Both the position numbers and the translations under genes were made by a program. 36,086 nucleotides of DNA, from NCBI GenBank assembly GCA_019137255.1, contig WPDH01000296.1, positions 1 to 36,086 on the forward strand. The letters are read 5' to 3'. The stretch's first letter is position 1. Each line of letters begins with the position of its first letter. Under the pieces are notes generated by a model. The model did no database searches, had not been told where the DNA came from, and worked only from the letters and a program-made list of their open reading frames with translations. Shown here piece by piece: positions 9,599-20,390 of this stretch. Source of the DNA: Corinectria fuckeliana. Lineage: Eukaryota > Ascomycota > Sordariomycetes > Hypocreales > Nectriaceae.

Positions 9599-11554
9599 GC
9601 TGGCGGGGGTTTCCAGTCTTGGTCGTGATAGATAGGGTCTTTGATCATTCTGGGTTACGAATCATTGGGCACGGAGGTGGATTGGGGGTGTTTTGTGTTT
9701 GGCAGTTTGGTAGTCCGGCAGCAGGCGATATGTTTACCAGGCCGCGTTGCACACGCAGCTATGGTCTAATCTCGTTTCAAGATATAGCACTTTAAACATG
9801 AAACTATCCTTCTTCTAGAGCTTTGCTTGGCTCTTCGGCATCCAGTGAACTGGGCTTCAGGTAGTATCGTTGTGAGAGACAGACACTCACACTCGAGACA
9901 ACCAACCTCCCGCTCCCAACTGCCTCGCCTTAGTAGCCCTCGACCCTAGCAACCTACATTACTCCATCAGCATGATGCCTCTATGACAAGGACGGTAGTT
10001 GAAAGACCCCCGCAAACCCGCCTCACATTTCACCCATGACCAACCCTCGGCCGCTGCGACCTCGCATCCGCAAGGAGGACGCGCGCGATCGCTGATAGGG
10101 GCGGCCGATTGCTGAGCGCTTCGTGTGGGTGGCGACGATGGGTCAGCGCGTGCGGATCCGGAGCACGGATGAGGAAGAGAGTGCGTGAAGGTTGCATCGA
10201 CGGTGCTGCGGAAGGGCGGGAACAGGGAGCAGGACGCAGGGATGCCGTCCAAGGTGGGATGTTCGTACATGGGTGCGTGCGTCCTCTGGATTGCTTCAAC
10301 TTCGTCCCACGGTAGTTGTCCTCGTGTATGCGTGGTACTTGACATGTCACCCTGTGTAGACGGACGGACTGGATAGACGCCCGGCTATGGATACCTACAA
10401 CGCGCAAGCTGCGAATAGCCGCCGCCATCGGGGAGTATGCAGTAGGGCATGTCTAGACGGAGACGCCACGAGCACAAGCAATGCTTGCTTGCTAACAAAG
10501 GCCTGTTCCCAGGTTGCCGGGCACTTGAATGCAGTGGCACCATCGCCTCACGTCTTGATCAGGAGTTGTTGTTACATGGGAGTCCCTTTGCCCAGTCGTA
10601 CACTGCAACGCAGTCGGTGAGCCTGTAGAGCTTAGATGATATGCTACGACAGAAACATGCGAAGGACCAGAGATGTTTCAATGTCTTGTGGTGTGGCCGC
10701 ACAGCGTAGGCTAGAAGCGTCCGCCTTGAATATCTCCATCACGGCCAGCCAGTCGGCCCATCGTCACCTTCCCAACCCTTGCCCTCGCCGGAGGAGCCAA
10801 TCACGACGAGAACGAGGCTCAATAGTCGCCACACCCCAACTCGTCGCACTCCGCCGGTAGCCTCGCGTTTCCATATCCTGGGGTTCCATGGCCATGCGCA
10901 TGTGAGGCGAAGAGCCGTGTGGACCGTGAAGTAGGGAGAGCATGATGCCGTCGCGCCAGGATTCGCCCTCAAGAGGATCGGGGCTTACACACGGATAGCG
11001 AGGGAAGAGGGCTTGGTGGCCATCTTGATGACTTCCTAGAACGGCACGCCTGGGACACGGCTTACTTCCCGGAACCGGACGGGGCAGACGCTCAGGGGCT
11101 TTCTACGCTGGGTTCCCTTGCCGATGAGCAGTGTCCCTTGCTCCACAAGACTGATACGGCAGCCCTGGAACAGTGAAGGCGAGGCGAGCTACTATGCGAT
11201 GCCGAAAGGAGGCGGTGCTGGGATCCCGACCTGGTCTGGAAGGATGACAGACTCGCCAGCCAAACGAGGGTATTTCAAGAAGGTGGCCTCGGCGGAGATT
11301 CATATGACGTGAGACGGGCGTTGGTTTCGGCTGAATTTAATCACACAGAGGTCAGGGAGATGACAGCTGACTACGAATCTACGGATGCGACTCCCGGTGT
11401 TGTGGTGTAAGCCTCGCCCCTTGGCGCCGCCTCAAGTCGAAACCGTTCCAACAAGCATCCCCTCAGTCAAAGTAGAGACACTTCAAGTGCGTAACTATAC
11501 AAGCAAGCACCCAGTGTACTCCCAAGCCCGACCTGCTGGGGCAATGGAACCCCG
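9599..11554. other. Intergenic region without supported genes
   Basis: Nearly 2 kb between the unknown gene (+) and the 3' end of the EBP-type gene (-). Frames up to about 130 codons exist on both strands (for example 9959-10345 and 10030-10428, minus), but their composition and lack of family motifs suggest chance. I see no transposon, tRNA or repeat array. Confidence 0.5.
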
Positions 11555-12538
11555 TCATTGCTGCTTCTCCCACGCCCCCTTCTCCTCCAACGCACCAAAG
11601 GCACTCGCAATCTGCCGCCAGCTATCCCACAGCAACACTAGCAACAGCCCGCGTCAGCACTCGCTCGGACATACTTACTCCAGGGCGGGAGGAAACCCAA
11701 ATCCACTTACCCGCCGGCACGACCGCCCAGGGCATGTTGAAGCCCACGTAGTAGACCCAAAAGTACAGGACCTCCGGCCGACTGTACGCCACGCCGTACA
11801 GCCGGCCCTCGACCCAGTTGGTCAGGTAGTAGAGGGCCACGCCGTACAGGTGCGCCACGCACACGACCAGCTGCGTGACGTGCCGGCTACGCGAGCTGGT
11901 CACGATGCCGCGCACCGTTAGCCAGGATAGCGGACCCCATGCGATCTGGACGGGTGAGCTACGCGACGAGAAGATGGAGGAACGGAGGGAGGGGGAGACG
12001 CACGGCGGTGATGGTCTCGACGCTGATGGTGAAGACGTCGTTGGTGAGGTAGCGCGAGTCCGAGAGGGCGTATTCTTTCCAGAGCTGGGCAAACGTCGTG
12101 GACATGCCTGGGATTTGGTTGCGGTAGACGAGGTAGTAACCTTCCAAACAGACTTGTCAGATATCTCCTGGATAGTTTCATCTTTAGCAAGACCATCGTC
12201 CTTACCTTCAAAGGCAACATGCAGAAAACCGCCTGTGCAAGATCATCAGCCCGCGTCCCCCTCGAAGAAATGCCCTTCGGACTAGGCCACTTACACAGGG
12301 CAAACCAAGCAACGGCAAAGCGATCAAGAGGCCGCAGAGGAACCTTGCTCTTGGCGGCCTGCCTCACGGCCAACCCGACGACGGCAGCGATGGCGGCGCC
12401 GAACACGGGAAGCAGCCAGGCGACGGGGGTTTCGTTGGGGACGTATCCCGGGATGTGCACATTGGGCGGGTAGTACGGATGGGCGAGGCCCGGCTCCGGC
12501 GCCGAGGTTGATGCCGGGCCTCGGTCGGAGCTGGCCAT
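11555..12538 (-). CDS. Emopamil-binding-protein (EBP) family sterol delta8-delta7 isomerase
   Basis: Polytopic ER-membrane protein of the EBP/EXPERA superfamily; the animal and plant enzymes move the sterol C8 double bond to C7. Five exons on the minus strand give 241 aa: 12538-12295, 12232-12206, 12140-12004, 11945-11711 and 11637-11555. The introns are 62, 65, 58 and 73 nt. The residues shown to matter in mammalian EBP appear in order: His86 and Glu90 in CGFLHVAFEGYY, the LWKEYALSDSRY block, Glu132 and Thr135 in ETITA, and Asn206 and Trp209 in FNMPW. Hydrophobic helices occur at about 37-57, 70-90, 125-150, 155-178 and 195-220. Exon 2 is only 27 nt but encodes the His/Glu motif. Ascomycete ergosterol synthesis normally uses the unrelated ERG2 isomerase, so the role here could be parallel or divergent. 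Family assignment is firm; substrate is inference. Confidence 0.88.
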
Positions 12539-12849
12539 GTGGGCTTTGGGGGTTGGGGAATTGGGCTTGGAGCAAATGGGAAGAAGCGCGTTGGCTAGGA
12601 GAAGAGACTTGTTCCAAGCATATCTCTGTTAAGGAGTGAGAGTAGCGTTACTTGCCTTTGGGTCTGTAGGCTGTTTCAGGGGCAGTCCGGCCACGGCCCG
12701 GGACGGACATGAGCAACTTCCGAATGGAGACGACCGACCTTCGGATGACTGTCACGTGACTCCCATATTTTCTTTATTGACCATCGACACAGGTCTAGAT
12801 AGTTACCTACCTAGATTCACCTACTATTCTAGTCACGCCTCCCCTACCA
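12539..12849. promoter_or_regulatory. Upstream region of the EBP-type gene
   Basis: This 311-nt gap lies between the EBP-type start codon and the 3' end of the PrpF-like gene, both on the minus strand. It must hold the promoter of the former and the terminator of the latter. It contains the palindromic E-box described separately. Confidence 0.5.
12752..12759. promoter_or_regulatory. Palindromic E-box TCACGTGA
   Basis: TCACGTGA is a perfect palindrome about 215 nt upstream of the EBP-type start codon. Such E-boxes bind bHLH proteins (Cbf1 or SREBP-like). A sterol-gene setting makes an Sre1-type factor thinkable, but the site alone does not show it. Confidence 0.35.
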
Positions 12850-13989
12850 TTAGTAGTATACATCCCCCTCCATCAGAACCCTGGCAGTGCGGAGCAACTG
12901 AGCCGACTCTATCCTCCCATCACGCATCGTAGTGCCAATGTCGACCGTGCCGCTCGGGTGTCCAACCGTGACCGTGTCCTGGGCCCTGCCCGCCACAAGA
13001 TCCGCCGCAATCGTCCCGGGCAGCCGGGACGCGGCGCCGAGACAGAGCGCCAGCGTCAGGGGGACCGCCTTGTGCGCCTGGCCCATGGACAGGGCGAGGC
13101 ACCGGACGTCGACCTCGGGAGCGCCGCTGGACGGGAAGAGGAGGACTATCTTGGGCACGCTCTCCGTCCGGGGATCCAGGCCCATCTTGGAGGCGCCTGC
13201 TCGCCGGATGGCCTCCAGACGGGCCTTGAGGACCGCGTCGGTATCGACGAGCGGCGGAGTCAGCGCCGTGGGATCTGCCAGCCCCAGGCTCTCGGTGCCG
13301 ACGAAGACGCCCGGGTTCCCGACGTCCACGAGAGAGGCTCGGACGGTGCTGCCGTCTGGCAGCTCGAGGACGTCCACCGGGTTGCCCGTCGGCAGGGCCT
13401 TACCCGTCTTGGCTCCCGCGGGGTCCATGAAGCTCATGGTGATCTTAGACCCGGTCCCCGGCACGCCGTCCATGACGTAGTCCCCCTCGTGCGAATAGCG
13501 CAGGGGCTCGCCGGCGACCTTGAAGCGCGACACCATGACCTTGCTGGTGTTCGTGTTGAGGAACCGCACCGTCGCCCACTGCACCCCGTCGGCATCCGTC
13601 TCGACCGCCGGCTCCGCAACCATGCCGGCGTCGAAGGCGGCGGGCCCGACCAGCGCCGACATGTTGCCGCAGTTGCCCGCCATGTCCAGCACGGCGTCGC
13701 GGACGCCGACCTGCACAAAGGTGAAGTCGACGTCGACATCGAGACGCTCCGTGGCCGGGCCGAGGACGACAATCTTGGACGTCGACGAGATGCCGGAGCC
13801 CACGCCGTCGAGCTGGCGGCCGTACGGGTCCGGCGAGCCCATGGCGCCCGGGAGCACCGTGTGCCACTGGTCCTGCGGCGGGAGGTGCCGGCGGTGGACG
13901 ACGAGGCCGTTGGAGGTTCCGCCGCGGGCGAAGAGGGCGGGGAAGCTGCGGCCGCGGTGCTGGGATGTGAAGCTCCGGAGCGGCGTTGC

Positions 13990-14037
<48 letters not shown>

Positions 14038-14202
14038 CGGCCTGGGGTGTCGTCTTTTGAGCTGCTGTGGTGTTGAGGCGGGACGTGGGCGTGGGACGAG
14101 GCGGTGCGATGCCCGGCTTGTGAAGGACGGTGGTAATTTTGTCATGGCCGGGACGGTTTCCGATGGGTCTGATAGCATCAACGGTGGTAATGGCAACAAC
14201 AA
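12850..14202 (-). CDS. prpF: PrpF-family isomerase (DUF453; methylaconitate isomerase-like)
   Basis: Intronless, 450 aa. The PrpF fold resembles diaminopimelate epimerase; bacterial PrpF isomerises 2-methylaconitate in the methylcitrate cycle for propionate breakdown. The core starts near residue 86 with the family motif FARGGTSNGLVVHRRHLP. It has Lys143 (SSTSK) and Cys178 (GNCGNMSALVGPAAFD), which I align with the catalytic Lys/Cys pair of bacterial PrpF. It ends with a family-like GHPSGTVDIGTTM block. The usual RGGTSKG signature has Asn in place of Lys. The first about 85 residues are Arg/Pro/Ser-rich with few acidic residues, and include a 16-Thr run (56-71). From the second in-frame ATG (14145, residue 20) this resembles a mitochondrial presequence. 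Fungal members are usually of undetermined substrate. Neighbours give no pathway clue. Confidence 0.88.
13991..14037. repeat. GTT/AAC trinucleotide microsatellite (about 15.7 units)
   Basis: A perfect 47-nt GTT array on the plus strand. On the minus strand it lies in the PrpF-like coding region and is read as ACA, giving most of a 16-residue threonine run. In-frame unit changes would alter only the leader length. Confidence 0.95.
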
Positions 14203-14641
14203 TGAAGACGGCGGTGCCGTGTTGAGAGGCGAAGAGGTAGAAAGCGAGATGAGTGAGGTTCGGCCAACCGGGATTGGACACTGAAGGAGTGCAGTCTAAG
14301 TAAGGGCTGGGGGTGAGTCTTAATTAGTGGGTGGTCCACTGAAGGTCCAGTACAACACGGGGCATCGCCGTCTACTAACACGGTGAATCGCTGAATGGAT
14401 GGGTTTCATCGACGTCAAGTGAAATGGTCTCAGCCTTAGAAGCCAACTTTTGATAGAGGGGATAGACTAGCATGCCTATTTTTCGCGTTGATCTCTTGCA
14501 TGATTGTGGATTTCGTGTGATGACTGTGATTCGCAACACCCCGTCCTGAGCACGAACGAAAGCCATTCATCTCAACCCCAACCTTGCCATAACCATAACC
14601 ATAACTACTCACCCTCCACCTCACTCCTCACTTCTTACTCC
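14203..14641. other. Intergenic region upstream of the PrpF-like gene
   Basis: These 439 nt lie between the PrpF-like start and the stop codon of the cyclotransferase-like gene. They include three CCATAA-type units near 14585-14610 and a pyrimidine-rich run at 14610-14660. No gene is seen. Confidence 0.5.
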
Positions 14642-15256
14642 TCACCCCCATCTCTCACCCTTGCCAGCCCAGAACCGCCTCATAACCCGGTCCGCATACC
14701 CCTCGTCCAGGCCCCAGTTATCAACCGCATCCTCGATCCCGCGCTCCATCCTGCCCACGTACTCGTCCCTCGGCACGTCCTCCTCGGCGTGCTCGCCGTC
14801 CACATATATGAGCACCCGCAGCACCTCTTGGCCGTCCTCATCCTTGCTGTTGGCGGGGTCCGCCCACTTGACCTTCACCTGGTACTTCTGGTAGCTCTCC
14901 GGCACGCCCTCGTACCTGTCCAGCCGGTCCTCGTCCTGCGGCGGCAGCAGGTACAGCAAGCCGAAGACGCCCTCGCTGTGCTTTCCCTTTTCCTTTTCTT
15001 CTCCTTTGCCCTTGTTGCTGTTGTCGTCGTCGTCGCCGTCGACTTCTTGCGCGACGTTGGCGTAACCGCGCCCATTGATGAACCACTTCCATCCTTCGAG
15101 ATGCGCCAGCCCCACGGGCGTCGAGTACGGGCAGCGCTGGCGCATCTGCTCCGTCGACAGGTTGGAGCCGTAGGCAAAGTAGAGCACCTCGTGTAGGTTG
15201 TCCTGCATCGTCGTCATAGTGCTGTCTGTCGACTGCTGGCTGTCTTCTTGGCTCAT
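14642..15256 (-). CDS. Gamma-glutamylcyclotransferase-like (GGCT/AIG2-fold) protein
   Basis: Single exon, 204 aa. The GGCT fold releases 5-oxoproline from gamma-glutamyl peptides or amines; several family members act in glutathione turnover. The diagnostic substrate-binding loop YFAYGSNL is at residues 26-33. The expected catalytic Glu is in YEGVPESY (Glu at about 115). The pattern LYLLPPQDEDRLDRYEG matches the family. An acidic-then-lysine-rich insert (about 74-93) interrupts the fold between strands and may be a flexible surface loop. The C-terminal helix includes WGLDEGYADRVMRRFW. A second in-frame Met lies at residue 14. The substrate cannot be told from sequence. Confidence 0.9.
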   Translation of the reverse strand: MSQEDSQQSTDSTMTTMQDNLHEVLYFAYGSNLSTEQMRQRCPYSTPVGLAHLEGWKWFINGRGYANVAQEVDGDDDDNSNKGKGEEKEKGKHSEGVFGLLYLLPPQDEDRLDRYEGVPESYQKYQVKVKWADPANSKDEDGQEVLRVLIYVDGEHAEEDVPRDEYVGRMERGIEDAVDNWGLDEGYADRVMRRFWAGKGERWG

Positions 15257-16075
15257 GGCGGGCGAGCGTGTGTGCTATTTATGCGTGCGTGAGAGTGGGA
15301 GCGAGAGTGAGAGTGAGGGAAGAACTGTGACAACGGCGGGTGAGATGAGGTTCAATGTCGCTCAGTCACTGTAACGACAAAGATCTGTGTGAATTGCCTC
15401 CCTTTCTCTTTCAGGCTTCAGTGTTCGTCTGCAGATGACACGCCGGCGGCGGTGGGTTGTTTATAGCCCGCTTATAGCTTATAGGCAGCAAGGCGTCTTC
15501 GGGAGGCAGCTCGTCTAACTAGACTTGTAAGGCCCCCAAACCCACGAATATCCACCACTAAGCAAAAAGTCCTAGACGGACCATAAGTACTAGTCGCAAA
15601 TGTCCTAATTACTACTATGCTGACGACTTGCAGGGAACCAACCATTTGCTCATAAACATGTCCCTTCTTAAGCCACTTAGCATAAGCATATTTTATACTA
15701 TAGATGCCTCCAAACTCCTTTCTGTTCCCTCCCGTTACCTTCTCTTAGAGTGCTTCCTTTCTGGTATCTAAATGTTCCAGTCCCTCCCTCCTGAGCCATG
15801 GATGCATTCCTCTAAATAAAGCGAGCGTGATTATCCTCCCAGTCATATCATCAGGCATGAGTCTCCTTTCTCGTAATATTACACCGCCCCCATCCGTGGC
15901 TGCCACCAGCCCTCTCACATTACATACTTCTCCACTTCGCCAAGCTCATGCGTTGCCTCTCGTTGCATCCTTCTTCCCAATCATCTCGCGTGAACCGTGT
16001 AAAAGTAGAGCCCCAACTTTGGCCTAGTTTCTTCTACTGGCCGAACCCTGGGGCCGTTGCTGTTGCTGTTGCTGA
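15257..16075. other. Intergenic region, 819 nt
   Basis: It lies between the cyclotransferase-like start and the 3' end of the MAPKKK gene. A GA-rich run occurs near 15285-15325. A TATAGC-rich stretch (15460-15490) and an AT-richer segment (15520-15720) are unlike their surroundings but show no inverted repeats or coding frame I can defend. Confidence 0.5.
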
Positions 16076-18845
16076 TCAGGTAATGGGTATCAAAAAGGGA
16101 CTGAGCATCAGTTGATCCGCACTAGGCCGCAATTCGTGGTTCATCTCAAAAGTCTGAGCCAAGAATGACTTGGCATCCTCGCTGGCGTGATCGGGAATCG
16201 TAGGCGACGCCTTGCCTCCTCCAATCTTGAAGATGGCTTGAAGCTGACTGCAGTCGGGGAATGGATGGCTGCCCGTCATCATCTCTACCACCAGGCAGCC
16301 TAGGGACCAAATGTCCGCCTTGCGCGTATACGACGTCTGCTTAACCACCTCGGGCGCCATCCAAAAGACGGATCCTTGGAGCGAGGGCCGATGTTTGCTG
16401 TTGTTGGCACCGCTCAGAATATTGGACGCCTCAAGCTTCTTTGAGATGCCGAAATCGGATATCTTGATGGTTCCCTTGTTGTCAACTAGGATGTTGGCGC
16501 CTTTGATGTCACGGTGGATAATGTCCCGGTTGTGGAGGTAAGAAAGACCCGTCAGGATCTGTCTCACAAAGCTTCGCACTAGAGGCTCCGGGAGGGCTCC
16601 GTACGAGTTGAGCATCGTCTGCACCGAGCCACCGGCAACGTACTCCAGGAAAATGTTGAGGTAGTCTGACGATGAACTGCAGCCTAGGTACTGCACAATG
16701 TTGGGGTGGCGAAGATCGCGGAGAAGGCTGATCTCTCTCTTGAGGGCCTCAATCATGCTCTTCTTGCGCGAGTCATTCTGGCTATTAGCACCAGGCGCCG
16801 GCGTCTCCACTTGCTTGACGGCCAGAAGCTCACCCGTCACGGCATGCAACGCCAGGTAGACGGAGCCAAACGAGCCCTGTCCAATGAGAGCACCCTTCAT
16901 CCACTTGTTGTCGTCCCAGGACTCGCCCGATAGGAAGCTCTGCAGTTCCTCGTCTGCATCGTCGCCGTCATCTGTCAGAGCCTGTTGAAGCTCCTGGAAA
17001 GACCCCGAGCCGGTCGAGGTATCGCCGTCAAAGTAGCTAGTAGTTGTGGTGTTGCCCTCAGGGTCTGTGACGCTCAAAGCAGTTGTGTCAGAGCCGCTTT
17101 CGTTGAATGACACGTACGACTTGCGGTTTGGCTCGATGGGAGACTCTTCCTGTAGAGTGTCCAGCATCGAAGACGCGACCGAGTCACGGTTATAGCCATG
17201 CGGTCGGATATGCGAGTCACGGGGACGAATCTTGGCGATCTGGGTGCCGGCATTCAACCATGAGTCGGCGATGGTAGGGATTGGGGGCGCATCCTGAATG
17301 CTCGACGCAAAACTGAGATTGCTGGCAACGCTGAGCCGGCTGTTGACCTTGCTCAAACGCGTAGATCTCCTCATAGAAAGTCGGGCGGTTCGGTCAATGT
17401 CCTCCCTGGTGTGATCAGGGAAGTAAGACGTCAGGTCAGAGGCAATAAGCTCGCTCGGCGGCCGTAGACCACCGAACTGGCGAAGCTCGGCCTTGCGTGG
17501 CTGAGGTCCCGATGGATCAATCGGGGCTGGCCGTTCCAAGTCCTGGGCGGCAGTCTGTACGTTTCGCTCTCGGTCTTGGTAGGACAAAGGGGAAAGGGGA
17601 GACTGGAGCTGGTCGTTCCACTTCTCTCCCAGCATCTTCTGAACTTTCAGCTGACTCCGCTTGTCGACCGTCTCCAGAGCCCGTGCATGCTTTTGCTGCT
17701 CCTCCTCCATTGCAATGGCGGCAGCACGCTGCAGCTCTGGGTCGCCAGGCTCGCCAGCGGGGACCCGCCGTAAGATCAGACGATTCCGTTCGGGACGGCG
17801 TTGGTCCTTGATGATACGCCACAGTTCAGTGTCGCCCAGTCGTCGGCATTGACCAGGGTCGGGATCGATGCCGGCGAGAACCCAGAAGCAGTAATTCCGT
17901 TCGTGATCTTCACGTAGGGCGAATTTTCTAAGAGTTACACGCATGACCTCTTCGCAGGTGTTGCAGTCGACGATCTTGACCACCTTGGTGACACCTCCGG
18001 TAGAAATGACGCGGATAACATCTTGTCCCTGTGGTAAGGCAGCCATCAGCGAACCATCCATACTGGAGTTGTTCCTGGTATGGGTTGTTACCAGACGGTG
18101 CGCCGGGAGATCAGGGGACGAGCCCGCATGTCTCGATGATGAGCCGTGATACGTGGCACCCTGGGGATACCTTTGCCTCACGGCTCGACCATCGCTGCCG
18201 GGTAGCGGAGAATTGGGACGGGAGTTGACGTTGTCGAGGGCCCCAGAGAGGTCTATCTGTCTCGAGTATCGCTTGTTGGCCATGGGTGTGGCCGTTCCGC
18301 GAGACGAGTTAAGCGGGCGAGGCGAACCAGCAGAGGGGGGCATGACATGGATGTCCAGGCCACCGAAGGAGTCCTGAATGAACAATTGTCAGTTGGTAAA
18401 CCCTGTCACATCGGCGTTTCTTGGATTGTCCTACCCTATTTCGCTTCTTCTGGTTGGCATAGGCTTTAGTCCTGAGTCTCTTGATGCCGAGGAAGAGGCG
18501 AACGCGATCGCCGACTTTGTCGATGCCCATTTCCTTGAGGACCTCCTTATCCATCTCCAGGAGGTTTTCGCCATTGATGTGGTTCTTCCGAAACAGCTTC
18601 TCATACTCGCCGCACTTGACACTGCGGAGATACTCGGCTACCATGTCCTCGTCCCAGTTCTTGACAGATTCGGGGCCGTCGGCGTCAGAGAAATCAGATT
18701 CGGTGGGGCTGGCGTAGATTTGATTCGAAGCGGGCATCGCGGGAGCTCTCCGGGGAGGAGGCATGGCTGACTGTGTGGAAGAGGGAGCGACAGACGAGGC
18801 GCTGTGGCCGGTCGGAAATGGCGATTTTGAGGCAAGCATGGCCAT
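16076..18845 (-). CDS. ste11: Ste11/NRC-1-type MAP kinase kinase kinase
   Basis: Top kinase of the Ste11-Ste7-Fus3/Kss1-type cascade, which in filamentous fungi controls hyphal fusion, development and often infection. Exons 18845-18435 and 18373-16076 give 902 aa; the 61-nt intron has a CTGAC branch and is in phase 0. A SAM domain (about 60-128; VKNWDEDMVAEYL ... EMGIDKVGDRVRLFLGI) is expected to bind a Ste50-type adaptor. A Ras-association-like domain (about 254-345; VIRVISTGGVTKVVKIVD) follows, then a long Ser-rich regulatory region. The kinase domain (about 625-900) has GQGSFGSV near 632, LAVKQVE, HRDIKGANIL near 755, DFG near 775 and the GSVFWMAPEVV activation-segment end. All catalytic motifs are intact. 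The domain order matches Neurospora NRC-1 and Magnaporthe Mst11 as I know them. Two Met codons open the frame (MAM); either may start. Confidence 0.95.
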
Positions 18846-19357
18846 TATGAGGGAAGGGGAGACAACTCGTCTCCGATGACCAGATGGCTATTGCAACGAT
18901 TTCGAAGAGCGCGATGGCGAAGAAGGTTGTCTATCGCCTTTGGTGTTGTTGTTCAAAGAGCCGGTCGGGTGCTTGGCACCAGAGCGGGCAGAGATGGGAA
19001 TTTCCAGGCTCAGCCACGGATATTATTTGGAGCTGCAAACCAGATCGATGGCGATGGCGATGGCGATAAGAAGGCGAAAGCGGAGCAGGCGCGAGGTGCG
19101 CTGGATCATTAATTGGGTTGAAGTAGAGGATGCGATCAACGCGGAACGCCGGGAGGGCGGGAAACGAGTTGAAGCCTTCGCGATGCAGAAGTGAAGGTGC
19201 AGCAACGGAAGATGGGTGAGGGCGGGACAATAGGAGAGGGAAGGAGTATCAGAGGATTACCTACCACGCCGTGGCCCGTGGATGCCCTGGGGGATGGGAT
19301 GGATGGGATGCTTTGGCAGGCCAGGAACAGGGGGGGCGGGAGGTACAGCGAGTTACA

Positions 19358-19380
19358 GGGAGGGGCAGGGGAGAGAGGGG
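19358..19380 (+). other. G-quadruplex-compatible motif
   Basis: GGG-A-GGGG-CA-GGGG-AGAGA-GGGG fits the four-G-tract rule with loops of 1-7 nt. It lies about 510 nt upstream of the MAPKKK start codon, inside a broader G-rich strand. Whether it folds in the cell is unknown. Confidence 0.6.
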
Positions 19381-20361
19381 ACGGTGGGCGTTCACGAGGA
19401 GGTACCTCGCCGGGGCGCGTACACAGGGGTACCTACGTCACAGCGACCCCCAGCGCTGATCACGGGGTATAGGCACGCGACGGGGGGGTACCGGCTAGCT
19501 CGAGGTACTTGACGGTGAGGTGGTGCGGGCCCATGGCTTAGGCTGGTTCAGGTTGGCGGGCTTGGCCTGTGCGACGGCGACGATTGGGCAGCTCCAGGAG
19601 GGGTCCCCTGTAGTCTTTGGTGGTGGACGTCGGAGAGGTGGCAGTGGACGTCGTAGGGATTGGAGTTGAAACCTGCTGCGGTACGCGTTGCATGAAAGAT
19701 GGGCTCCAGGTCAGATTGCAGTACTTCGTGCTTTGTGCAACGGACAGGACGGAGTAATAGACGGATCCACGAATCCTCAAGACCGGGCGTGTTTGAAGGA
19801 AGGCTACGCGAATGCAAATCGATTTTCGTTGTTGACGTTATGCTCTTGGTGCGTTGCTGATCACATTCTTGCGAGCCCCTGACAAGTCTAGGAGACCTGG
19901 GCAAGCAAGCATCCATGGTTAGTGATGTTATTTTGAACCTGTGCAGTGAGGGGAACGAAGGAGGGGATTCATGAATGCCAGTGTTGGCGGTTCCATTGTG
20001 ATAGGCGGATCCAAACCATGATGACGATGGTGGTATCTGCTGTGCGAATACAATGTCGTATGTAGTAAGAATGTTCGCGGTCACATCGCATGCGTCTCGG
20101 CGCCGGTCGGTCATTGGGTCCTCCTGTCTCTGCGCCCGAGCCAGTGTGCAATAGATACCCGATATAATAAGGCTACTTCGCAACGAGCTGAGATTGAGCC
20201 GGGGTTTTCTTTCTCTCTCCTAGTTTAAACTTCTCCCCTAGTCGCTCTAAGGAACTCACCCGCGTCTCCTATCCTACTTAGTCACATTCCATAACATCAC
20301 CAGCAAGACCGAGGCAGACAAAGACAAAGCCAGCTAAAAAGGAAAGCATGCTACCGAGCCG

Positions 20362-20390
20362 GCTTGCTTGCCTGCCTGCCTGCCTGCTCG
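20362..20390. repeat. GCTT/GCCT tetranucleotide repeat
   Basis: A short imperfect array of GCTT then GCCT units in non-coding DNA. No function is inferred. Confidence 0.7.

Noticed and set aside
12958..14076. Plus-strand frame of 372 codons antisense to the PrpF-like gene
   Set aside because: A shadow of GC-rich coding sequence; it contains a poly-Cys run from the microsatellite and no family motifs, while the minus-strand frame is a clear PrpF.
13445..14281. Minus-strand frame with a poly-Asn run overlapping the PrpF-like gene
   Set aside because: Another frame through the same repeat; it lacks any PrpF motif and ends inside the gene.
11555..15256. Possible biosynthetic cluster of the EBP-type, PrpF-like and cyclotransferase-like genes
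   Set aside because: Same-strand order alone; no core synthase, cytochrome P450, transporter or pathway regulator is adjacent and the chemistries do not connect.
19548..20183. Minus-strand frame of 211 codons
   Set aside because: No recognisable motif or folded-looking pattern, composition like random sequence, and no splice-linked conserved blocks. It could be a lineage-specific gene but there is no positive support.
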